In this document: one piece after another, positions 57,187-64,000 of the stretch
How the letters are laid out: every line of letters begins with the position of its first letter
Numbering within the stretch: position 1 is the first letter of the stretch
Source of the DNA: Capnocytophaga canis
GTDB taxonomy: Bacteria; Bacteroidota; Bacteroidia; Flavobacteriales; Flavobacteriaceae
Direction: 5' to 3'
Length of the DNA: 64,000 bases
NCBI RefSeq assembly: GCF_000827555.1
Contig: NZ_CDOI01000195.1
Span: 1-64,000, forward strand
Notes under the pieces: model-generated
The model's database searches: none
What the model saw: the letters and a program-made list of their open reading frames with translations, nothing else
Told to the model about the DNA's origin: nothing
Made by a program: the position numbers and the translations under genes

Positions 57187-59595
57187 CTAAAGAATTTTTG
57201 GAAATTTTGCAGGATTTGACTCTCTCATGATTTCATAAATTTTTTCGAAGATGTCTTCTGCATTCGGTTTTGAAAAATAATCTCCATCACTAGCATAAGC
57301 AGGTCGATGATCTTTTGAGCAAAGAGTTTGAGGTGCAGAATCCAAATACTGATACGCATTTTGCTCTTCTAATATTTTTTGCATGATGTATGCCGAAGCT
57401 CCGCCTGGAACGTCTTCATCAATAATTAGCAAACGATTCGTTTTAGCTATGCTTTTTACAATATCATGATTCAAATCAAACGGCAATAAAGACTGAATAT
57501 CAATAACTTCCGCGTCAATTCCAAATTCAGACAACTCTTCAGCAACCTGACAGACGATTCGTAATGTTGAACCATAGGAAACTATCGTAATGTCTTTTCC
57601 TTCACGTACCGTTTCTACTACTCCTACAGGAGTTTTAAATTCTGTTAAGTTACTCGGTAACTGCTCTTTAAGTCGATATCCATTCAGGCATTCGATGACT
57701 ACTGCAGGTTGGTTACACTCTAATAAGGTATTATAAAAACCTGCCGCTTTGGTCATATTTCGAGGTACCAGAATATGTACGCCACGCAATAAATGCAACA
57801 GAGCTCCCATATGCGAACCTGCATGCCAAATTCCTTCCAAACGGTGTCCACGAGTTCTGACAATCAGCGGAGCCATCTGCCGACCTAAGGTTCGATAATG
57901 TACCGTAGCTAAATCATCGCTCATCGTTTGTAATCCATATAAAATATAGTCTAGGTATTGAATCTCGGCAATTGGACGTAACCCTCTCATAGCCAAACCA
58001 ATACCCTGTCCAATAATGGTAGCTTCACGAATACCAGTATCAGCAACTCTCAGCTCTCCATATTTCTTTTGCAAACCTTCCAATCCTTGATTTACATCAC
58101 CGATGTTTCCTGTATCTTCCCCAAAAATGAGTAAATTTGGATATTTAGCAAATAATCCGTCAAAATTTTCGCGTAGCACTACCCTAGCATCAACCAGTTC
58201 AGCATTTTCTTTGTAGATAGGTTTTACCTCTGTGACCAATGTTGGATTTTTTTCATTTTCAATATACAAATGACTGCTATATTTCGGTTGATTTTCAGCA
58301 AAATAATCATTGATCCAACTACGTAAGGTTTCTGCGTTAGTTGTCGTTTCAGTGGCAACATATCGCAATACTCTACGTGCGGCACTTGCTACATCTCGGC
58401 GTGAAATGGTAGAAATAGAGGCTAAATGGTTTTTTATGCTTTGAACAGCATCATAATTTTTAAATGATTCATTTACAGATAATTCTATAATCTCAATTAA
58501 ACTGTTTCTTTCCCTGAAAATAGGATTTTGATAAGCTTCCCAAGCTCGTTTTTTCCCATCCCGAACCATTTTCTTAGCCTCAGCATCAATGGATGCTACT
58601 TCTTCTTCGGTAGCAATGCCACTCTCAACAATCCACTGACGCATTTTCAGATTACAGTCAAATTCACGTTCCCACTCCAGTCGCTCAGTACTTTTGTAAC
58701 GTTCGTGCGATCCAGAGGTTGAATGTCCTTGAGGTTGTGTGAGTTCCCGAACGTGAATCAGTACAGGGACATGTTCTTCACGAGCAATTTTTCCAGCTTT
58801 TTCAAAAACTTCCAACAAAGCAGGATAATCCCATCCGTTCACAACGAAAATTTCATAACCATTGTTATTCTCATCACGCTGGAATCCTTTCAATATTTCG
58901 GAAATATTCTCTTTAGTAGTTTGATATTTAGCAGGTACCGAAATTCCATAGTTGTCATCCCAAACCGAAATTACCATAGGTACTTGCAACACCCCTGCAG
59001 CGTTGAGGGTCTCAAAAAAATGACCTTCACTGGTACTGGCATTTCCAATAGTTCCCCAAGCTACTTCATTTCCGTTGTTTGAAAATTTTTCTTTTTCTGT
59101 TTGGGGTACTTCCCTGAATATTTTTGAAGCCTGAGCTAATCCAAGTAAACGTGGCATTTGTCCAGCAGTGGGAGAAATGTCGCTACTACTATTTTTCTGT
59201 TGTAATAAATTTTTCCAATTGCCGTTTTCGTCTAAACTGTGAGTGGCAAAATGCCCTCCCATTTGCCGTCCTGCACTGGTTGGATCTGCTTCGATATCAG
59301 GATTAGCATAGAGTCCTGCAAAGAAGTTTTCAATAGTAAATGCTCCAATGGCCATCATAAAAGTTTGATCACGGTAGTAACCACTTCTGAAATCACCATC
59401 TTGGAACGCTCTAGCCATTGCCAACTGAGGTACTTCTTTTCCGTCTCCGAAAATACCAAATTTGGCCTTTCCGGTAAGGACTTCTCTCCTACCCAGAAGA
59501 CTACATTCACGGCTAATTACTGCTGTTCTATAGTCTGTTAAAATATCTTCTTTCGATAAATGAATTGTTGTTTGTATTTTATTTTTTCGTGTCAT
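57187..59595 (-). CDS. Fused E1 alpha/beta subunits of a 2-oxoacid dehydrogenase
   Basis: An 802-residue thiamine-diphosphate enzyme combining the alpha (about 1-400) and beta (about 460-802) chains of a branched-chain or related 2-oxoacid dehydrogenase E1. In the alpha part GRRE, SAGRQMGGHFATH and WGTIGNASTSEGHFFETLNA with WDDNYG mark the cofactor site. In the beta part FGEDTGNIGDVNQGLEGL (catalytic Glu region), ADTGIREATIIGQGIGLAM and DEDVPGGASAYIMQ are typical. The complex decarboxylates 2-oxoacids to acyl-CoA together with E2 and E3, which are elsewhere. The fusion is common in Bacteroidota. Confidence 0.93.
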   Translation of the reverse strand: MTRKNKIQTTIHLSKEDILTDYRTAVISRECSLLGRREVLTGKAKFGIFGDGKEVPQLAMARAFQDGDFRSGYYRDQTFMMAIGAFTIENFFAGLYANPDIEADPTSAGRQMGGHFATHSLDENGNWKNLLQQKNSSSDISPTAGQMPRLLGLAQASKIFREVPQTEKEKFSNNGNEVAWGTIGNASTSEGHFFETLNAAGVLQVPMVISVWDDNYGISVPAKYQTTKENISEILKGFQRDENNNGYEIFVVNGWDYPALLEVFEKAGKIAREEHVPVLIHVRELTQPQGHSTSGSHERYKSTERLEWEREFDCNLKMRQWIVESGIATEEEVASIDAEAKKMVRDGKKRAWEAYQNPIFRERNSLIEIIELSVNESFKNYDAVQSIKNHLASISTISRRDVASAARRVLRYVATETTTNAETLRSWINDYFAENQPKYSSHLYIENEKNPTLVTEVKPIYKENAELVDARVVLRENFDGLFAKYPNLLIFGEDTGNIGDVNQGLEGLQKKYGELRVADTGIREATIIGQGIGLAMRGLRPIAEIQYLDYILYGLQTMSDDLATVHYRTLGRQMAPLIVRTRGHRLEGIWHAGSHMGALLHLLRGVHILVPRNMTKAAGFYNTLLECNQPAVVIECLNGYRLKEQLPSNLTEFKTPVGVVETVREGKDITIVSYGSTLRIVCQVAEELSEFGIDAEVIDIQSLLPFDLNHDIVKSIAKTNRLLIIDEDVPGGASAYIMQKILEEQNAYQYLDSAPQTLCSKDHRPAYASDGDYFSKPNAEDIFEKIYEIMRESNPAKFPKIL

Positions 59596-59617
59596 AATTC
59601 TGAAAATATAGCGACCT

Positions 59618-59649
59618 CAAAGGTAATATAATTTTATGATATAAGCAAA
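59618..59649 (-). promoter_or_regulatory. Promoter of the E1 fusion gene
   Basis: On the minus strand TTTG (59649-59646), 20 bases, and TACCTTTG (59625-59618) match the consensus exactly, 23 bases before the ATG at 59595. Confidence 0.8.
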
Positions 59650-59673
59650 GAATTTGAGGTATGCTTCATCCGT

Positions 59674-60717
59674 TTATCTTCTAATTCCTTGTGCATTAAT
59701 CCACTCGTGATAAACTCGACTGTTAATCAGATGCTGCGAGTAGGTAGACGCAAACTTGTGAAACCCAGGTTTTTCAACATCTGCTACGAAATAGAAAAAA
59801 TCATGATTTTCAGGGCTTAATACAGCTTCAATTGCTGAAATATCCGACATGGCGATAGGAGCTGGTGGCAGTCCTGCGTACTTATAGGTGTTATACGGAG
59901 AGTCGATTGTCAAATCACGATTTAACACCCTTTTTATGATAGTATCATGCTTACCAGTGTGTTCCTTGATGGCATAAATAACCGTAGGATCGGCTTGAAG
60001 GAGCATATTATTTCTTAAGCGGTTGATATAAACCCCCGCTACCCTACTCTGTTCCGATACTTGCGCTGTTTCTTTTTGCACAATCGAAGCTAAAACACTC
60101 ACTTGCTTTGGCGTAAGATTTTGATTTTTAGCTTTTTCTATTCTGTCTGAATTCCAAAAACGACGGTACTCCTTGAGCATACGATCTCTAAACTGCGTAG
60201 CTGAAGTATTCCAAAAAAATTCATACGTGTTGGGTAAGTACATTCCTAACACATCTTTCGATGTAAATTCATTTTCAGTCAAAAATTGAGGATCTAAGAA
60301 AGCATTCAACAGCGAAATGCTATCCGCTTCAATTTGCTGTGCAACCCGTCCTGCTAAATTTTCTAACGTCTCTTGGTTGTTGAAAGTCAATTTTATAGGT
60401 CTATTTTTACTGCGTAATACATTGATTATGTCATTATTACTACTTCCTTTTTTGATGATATAACGACCCGCCTTGATGTTATCAACATATTTTTTCTGCT
60501 TGGCTACCTGTATAAATGATTCTATATCAGACAAATATGGATTTAGCACATGCGTAACATCGCTAAAATAAGCTCCTGTTGGAATGAATATTTCAATTTC
60601 ACGCTCCTCAAAATTGGTGTTAGGAGCTAAAATAAGATTGTAAATTGAGTAGGAAAAGAAACCTAAAATAATTAAACCAATAATTGAAATAGCGATTAAT
60701 ATTTTCTTGAAATACAT
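59674..60717 (-). CDS. mltG: Endolytic murein transglycosylase MltG
   Basis: A 347-residue inner-membrane protein that cuts growing glycan strands and sets their length. One membrane helix (ILIAISIIGLIILGFFSYSI) is followed by a LysM-like subdomain (about 40-110) and the YceG catalytic domain, with the active-site Glu in ASIVQKETAQVSEQ and the RLRNNMLLQADPTVIYA block. A perfect promoter lies upstream, so it is probably transcribed alone. Confidence 0.94.
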   Translation of the reverse strand: MYFKKILIAISIIGLIILGFFSYSIYNLILAPNTNFEEREIEIFIPTGAYFSDVTHVLNPYLSDIESFIQVAKQKKYVDNIKAGRYIIKKGSSNNDIINVLRSKNRPIKLTFNNQETLENLAGRVAQQIEADSISLLNAFLDPQFLTENEFTSKDVLGMYLPNTYEFFWNTSATQFRDRMLKEYRRFWNSDRIEKAKNQNLTPKQVSVLASIVQKETAQVSEQSRVAGVYINRLRNNMLLQADPTVIYAIKEHTGKHDTIIKRVLNRDLTIDSPYNTYKYAGLPPAPIAMSDISAIEAVLSPENHDFFYFVADVEKPGFHKFASTYSQHLINSRVYHEWINAQGIRR

Positions 60718-60763
60718 GTCGTTATATATTGAAATTTATATTCTACGTAAAAATAATATGCCA

Positions 60764-60794
60764 CAAATTTACAAGAATATTTGGCTTTACCAAA
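60764..60794 (-). promoter_or_regulatory. Promoter of mltG
   Basis: On the minus strand TTTG (60794-60791), 19 bases, and TAAATTTG (60771-60764) match the consensus exactly, 47 bases before the ATG at 60717. Confidence 0.7.
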
Positions 60795-60931
60795 GGTTTA
60801 TTGATAAATAAAGGATATAGCATTAGGCGAACTCAAAATTTCCCCATTTAGAACGACCAATTTGGACTGCATGAAATGGTCAATATTACCGAAGATAAAA
60901 TACACGATATCAGAGTATTATAGCAAAATAT

Positions 60932-60960
60932 CTATCCGAAAATTAAAAACTTTCGGACGG
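60932..60960. repeat. Palindromic element, copy 1
   Basis: TCCGAAA (60935-60941) and TTTCGGA (60951-60957) pair around the 9-base loop ATTAAAAAC, and the right flank continues CGGGAGT. The same loop and a matching GGGAGT flank occur in copy 2 at 63445-63481. This copy lies about 80 bases after the bioA stop and might end that minus-strand transcript. Confidence 0.65.
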
Positions 60961-61041
60961 GAGTGATTACAAATTAATGAAAATTGAAAATAACCACCGA
61001 AACTGATAGTTTCAAACAGTGCTAAATATGTATTTCCCTAT

Positions 61042-62322
61042 TTATTCAATTCCAAATTTTTCAATGGCTTCTTCAATAGCATCGTAGACCTGCGTTAACT
61101 GCTGATTTGTAATAACATAGGAAGGAAATACATATACTGTATTTCCAACAGGACGCAAGATAATTCCTTTAGAAATAAAAAAATCATATAGCTGATTGCG
61201 TATACTGCCATAGTATTCATTTCCTGCATTAGTATTCACTTCAAAAGCTAAAATTACTCCCAAACTACGCCAACCGCTTGTCTTTGAGTTGCTTTTCATT
61301 TTATTTATAAACTGTTTGTGCAAATCTGATATTCGCTGTATGTTTTGGCTACAATCATTAGTTTGCAAAATTCGAATGGTTTCCAAAGCAATAGCACAAC
61401 CTGTAGGATTTGCCATATAGGTATGCCCGTGAAAAAATGCTTTATTAACATCATCACTACAAAAAGCATCAAAAATAGCTTGAGTAGTTGAAGTTACTGC
61501 AAGTGGAATCGTACCTCCTGTTAAGGCTTTGGACAAACAAATGATATCTGGCTTTTCATTCAAATAATCACAGGCAAATATTTTTCCTGTTCTGCCAAAT
61601 CCTGTCATTACTTCATCAGCTATTGTGATAACTTTTTCATTTTTAGCTATTTGAATTAATCTATCCAATGCTTCAGGTGCATACATTCGCATACCCGCAG
61701 CTCCTTGCACTAAAGGTTCAAAAATGAAAGCCGCAGGATTGTATTTCTTTATGACTTCAGCTAATTTTCTCTCCGAATCCTGTTCTTTTCCTTTTTCAGG
61801 AATTGGAATACGAACCACTTCAAGTAATTGATTTTTAAAAGATTCGGTAAAAAAAGAAATCCCTGAAGCTGCCATTGCTCCGAAGGTGTCACCATGAAAT
61901 GCGTTTTCAAAGGCTACAATAACATGCTTTTTTTGTCCTTTGTTAAAAAAATATTGAATAGCCATCTTTATAGCTACTTCTACTGCCGTTGAACCATTAT
62001 CAGAAAAGAATATTTTTTGTTGATTTTCAGGCAATAATTCAATTAGTTTTTCGGCGAGTTTTACAGCTGGTTCGTGAGTAAATCCACCAAAGAGTACATG
62101 TTCCAGTTGCGAGAGTTGTTTGAAAGCTGCCTCGGCTAAATGAGGATTAGCATGTCCGAATACATTTACCCACCAACTGGCGATAGCATCTATATATTGT
62201 TTACCGTTTTCATCCCAAAGTAAGGCATCTTTTCCTTTAACAATACCGATGGGATACATGGCTGTTTTATGTTGAGTGTAAGGATGCCATAGATGGCGTT
62301 CGTCTCGTTGTTGTAAATTCAT
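61042..62322 (-). CDS. bioA: Adenosylmethionine-8-amino-7-oxononanoate aminotransferase
   Basis: A 426-residue class III aminotransferase that makes 7,8-diaminopelargonic acid in biotin synthesis, using SAM as amino donor. LWHPYTQHKT is the BioA N-terminal hallmark; the PLP lysine is in ICLSKALTGGTIPLA, with DEVMTGFGRTG before it and FFHGHTYMANPTGCA after. No other biotin gene is in the window. Confidence 0.95.
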   Translation of the reverse strand: MNLQQRDERHLWHPYTQHKTAMYPIGIVKGKDALLWDENGKQYIDAIASWWVNVFGHANPHLAEAAFKQLSQLEHVLFGGFTHEPAVKLAEKLIELLPENQQKIFFSDNGSTAVEVAIKMAIQYFFNKGQKKHVIVAFENAFHGDTFGAMAASGISFFTESFKNQLLEVVRIPIPEKGKEQDSERKLAEVIKKYNPAAFIFEPLVQGAAGMRMYAPEALDRLIQIAKNEKVITIADEVMTGFGRTGKIFACDYLNEKPDIICLSKALTGGTIPLAVTSTTQAIFDAFCSDDVNKAFFHGHTYMANPTGCAIALETIRILQTNDCSQNIQRISDLHKQFINKMKSNSKTSGWRSLGVILAFEVNTNAGNEYYGSIRNQLYDFFISKGIILRPVGNTVYVFPSYVITNQQLTQVYDAIEEAIEKFGIE

Positions 62323-62357
62323 TTTAAAAATATGTAAAATATAGGTAGCATTTTGAC

Positions 62358-63380
62358 CTATTTATTTTCAAAAAAGTGGAATGTTGCAAAATAGGAATAT
62401 TCATCCTCAGGATTCAATTGCGTTGACGGAAACTGCGGATAGTTCAAAGCATCAGCAAATCCTTGACATTCAAAGCATATTCCTGCGTTTTGTCCTGTTG
62501 ATTTTCTGCCTTCTGGATGTAGCTCTGGCACGTAGTATCCTCCATAAATATGCAGTACAGGCTGATTGGTTCTTACGTCCATTCGGATGTTACTTTCTTC
62601 ACATATCAACGAACCTACAACTTCATTTTCAGATACTTGACGAGGAAAAGCATTGTCTATATCTGGATGTACAGTTACTGGCTTTCTATAATCTAAATAT
62701 GTATTTTCTACAAGAAGCAATTCACCAGTTGGAGAATAGTCGGGATTCAATGGCGAGTAGCGATTTCCATTGACCTGTAAAAGATGGTTCAATATATTTT
62801 TTGAATCACTATTAAAGTTAAAATACGTATGCTGTGTCAGGTTTAAAATAGTTGGTTTATCCGTTTTTCCATGATAATCCACACGAAGTTCATTATCATC
62901 GTTGAGTGAATAAGTAACGGTTACTACGACTTCGCCTGGAAAGCCTTCTTCTCCATCTGGTGAAATGTATTTTAAGACTACGAATAAATTCTGGCTATCA
63001 CCAACTTCAACAATTTCCCAAACTTTACTATCGAATCCTTGAAAACCACCGTGCAATTGAGCTGCTCCATGGTTCACCGTCAACTGAAGTTCTTTACCAT
63101 TAAGCGTTGTTTTTCCTCCTTTAATACGCCCTGCATTTCGTCCAATAATAGCCCCGAAATAAGGATATTCCTTGCGATAAGCCTCACTTAAGTATTCTTC
63201 AAAAGTATCAAATCCTAAGACTGTTTCTATTTTTTTTCCATTCACAGGATATTTTATAGAAGTGATGATACCTCCGTAGTTCATAATGGAGACTTCCATA
63301 CCTTTACTATTCTCTAACGTGATGAGTGTTACGTTTTTACCTGCGTATGTTCCGAAAGTTTTTTTATGTATCTGTTTCAT
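62358..63380 (-). CDS. galM: Aldose 1-epimerase (mutarotase)
   Basis: A 340-residue GalM-type enzyme that equilibrates alpha and beta anomers of hexoses. The catalytic His lies in LNLTQHTYFNF and the catalytic Glu in GICFECQGFADALN; FGAIIGRNAGRIKGG is also diagnostic. I choose the ATG at 63380 (MKQIHKKTFG), since the 15 residues before it (from 63425) are Lys/Arg-rich and overlap the likely leader. There is no signal peptide, so it is probably cytoplasmic. It lies 35 bases before bioA in the same direction. Confidence 0.92.
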   Translation of the reverse strand: MKQIHKKTFGTYAGKNVTLITLENSKGMEVSIMNYGGIITSIKYPVNGKKIETVLGFDTFEEYLSEAYRKEYPYFGAIIGRNAGRIKGGKTTLNGKELQLTVNHGAAQLHGGFQGFDSKVWEIVEVGDSQNLFVVLKYISPDGEEGFPGEVVVTVTYSLNDDNELRVDYHGKTDKPTILNLTQHTYFNFNSDSKNILNHLLQVNGNRYSPLNPDYSPTGELLLVENTYLDYRKPVTVHPDIDNAFPRQVSENEVVGSLICEESNIRMDVRTNQPVLHIYGGYYVPELHPEGRKSTGQNAGICFECQGFADALNYPQFPSTQLNPEDEYSYFATFHFFENK

Positions 63381-63444
63381 TATATTTTTTCGGACGAATG
63401 TACACCTTTTTTTGGGATTTTGCAAAGATTTTACACAAAAACAT

Positions 63445-63481
63445 ACTCCCGTCCCAAAATTAAAAACTTTCGAACGGGAGT
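63445..63481. repeat. Palindromic element, copy 2
   Basis: ACTCCCGT (63445-63452) and ACGGGAGT (63474-63481) form a perfect 8-pair outer stem; the inner part pairs with two mismatches around the loop ATTAAAAAC, identical to copy 1. It sits upstream of galM, not after a gene end, so it is not simply a terminator here. Confidence 0.75.
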
Positions 63482-63689
63482 TAGATTTTTACAAGTATAA
63501 GGCATTCTCAGGCAATTTTTATGAAAAAAGTTTAGGATAGTTGTGAGAGAAAATTAATTATCAAAATTGTACTTACTAAATAAATCTAATTCGTGTTTAC
63601 ATTTGTGTATATGAATATAATTCACAGTTTTTGCGTTACAATTGTAAATTAGAGTACTTGCAATAAACCTTGTTTATTACTTTTAAATG

Positions 63690-63721
63690 TTTGTATGTTT
63701 CAAAAAAATAGTTTACATTTG
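63690..63721 (+). promoter_or_regulatory. Promoter of the XRE regulator gene
   Basis: TTTG at 63690-63693, 20 bases, and TACATTTG at 63714-63721 match the consensus exactly, 30 bases before the ATG at 63752. Confidence 0.8.
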
Positions 63722-63751
63722 TGCCATCTTTAATTTAAAAAAGACTTTACA

Positions 63752-64000
63752 ATGATAAACACCCCTGATTTCGTTAAAAGGTTACAAGAAATTATGGAAC
63801 ACTATGACCTTAATGCTTCTTCTTTAGCTGATATACTTGACATACAACGATCAAGTATTTCGCATTTATTGTCTGAACGTAATAAACCTAGTTTAGAGTT
63901 CATAATGAAGCTCATAGAGCAGTTTCCTGAAGTTAATTTTCACTGGATAACACAAGGAAAAGGTAATTTTCCTTCTAAAGAAAATTCTGTAACTAAAATT
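63752..64000 (+). CDS. XRE-type helix-turn-helix regulator, N-terminal part
   Basis: 83 codons are visible before the window ends. MINTPDFVKRLQEIMEHYDL leads into a Cro/C1-type HTH: ASSLADILDIQRSSISHLLS is helix 2-turn-helix 3, followed by NKPSLEFIMKLIEQFPEVNF and WITQGKGNFP, which are usual in small Bacteroidota XRE proteins. It is likely a DNA-binding regulator of about 100-150 residues. Targets are unknown. Confidence 0.85.
   Translation, partial: MINTPDFVKRLQEIMEHYDLNASSLADILDIQRSSISHLLSERNKPSLEFIMKLIEQFPEVNFHWITQGKGNFPSKENSVTKI

Larger units (their letters stand above)
60718..61041. other. 324-base region between mltG and bioA
   Basis: It holds the mltG promoter and the palindromic element at 60932-60960. 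From about 60807 to 60966 a plus-strand frame of roughly 52 codons lacks any start codon and carries no recognised domain; it may be a coding remnant or chance. Confidence 0.5.
63381..63751. other. 371-base divergent region between galM and the XRE gene
   Basis: It contains palindrome copy 2 (63445-63481) and the plus-strand promoter at 63690-63721. I see no gene and no perfect galM promoter (nearest minus-strand box is AATCTTTG at 63430-63423). Confidence 0.5.

Noticed and set aside
60807-60966. About 52 open codons (IALGELKISPFRTTN...) between mltG and bioA
   Set aside because: No start codon and no family recognised; could be a decayed gene tail, but I cannot support it.

Overview
The window looks like an AT-rich chromosomal segment from a Flavobacteriia member of the Bacteroidota. 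A Capnocytophaga-like host is my best guess, but the genus is inferred. The evidence is: TTTG–(19-20 nt)–TAnnTTTG promoters instead of -35/-10 boxes, a fused LpxC-FabZ, a fused E1 alpha/beta 2-oxoacid dehydrogenase, a type IX secretion type B sorting domain, bacillithiol synthesis (BshA), a lipidated TamA-like protein, and family-level matches such as DUF4301 and DUF2851. I saw no rRNA, tRNA, CRISPR array, integrase or complete insertion sequence. Almost everything is housekeeping or cell-envelope content.

Layout. 1-13 kb: the end of ychF, a nif3/zinc-ribbon-family pair, a flotillin, a TPR protein, an NlpC/P60 hydrolase, class II aldolase, a divergent envelope protein, bshA, and a vitamin/NAD-precursor cluster (thiamine-binding fold, PnuC, NadR-like kinase) followed by a putative lipoprotein. 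13-25 kb: a GT9 glycosyltransferase, an M64 peptidase, three small lipoproteins (one without a normal start codon), an ABC-F protein, anmK, a coiled-coil membrane protein, and a trmH/tamL divergent pair. 25-32 kb: a strongly degenerate methylmalonyl-CoA mutase-like pair, mscL, alr, yicC-gmk and glyA. 32-41 kb: a 1132-residue T9SS type B surface protein, a DUF4301 protein, an orphan EIIC-like membrane protein, miaA, a K+ channel and an esterase. 41-51 kb: the lipid A operon lpxD-lpxC/fabZ-lpxA-efp, tpiA, hemE behind a heptanucleotide tandem repeat, a SRPBCC protein, a methyltransferase and a TlpA-like lipoprotein. 51-64 kb, mostly minus strand: yggS with an oxidoreductase, DUF2851, folP-lipoprotein-cdaA, the E1 fusion, mltG, bioA, galM, and the start of an XRE-type regulator.

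How the genes fit together. Many serve the envelope: lipid A synthesis, outer-membrane assembly (TamL), peptidoglycan cutting and recycling (NlpC/P60, MltG, AnmK, Alr), LPS glycosylation, T9SS export, and mechanosensitive and potassium channels. CdaA adds c-di-AMP signalling. I recognise no complete novel system. The observations most worth following are the heptad repeat abutting hemE, the shrunken MutA/MutB-like pair, the TRL-like lipoprotein with ATA at the start position, an orphan promoter plus hairpin suggesting a small RNA near 57.1 kb, and a palindromic element present in two diverged copies at 60.9 and 63.4 kb.
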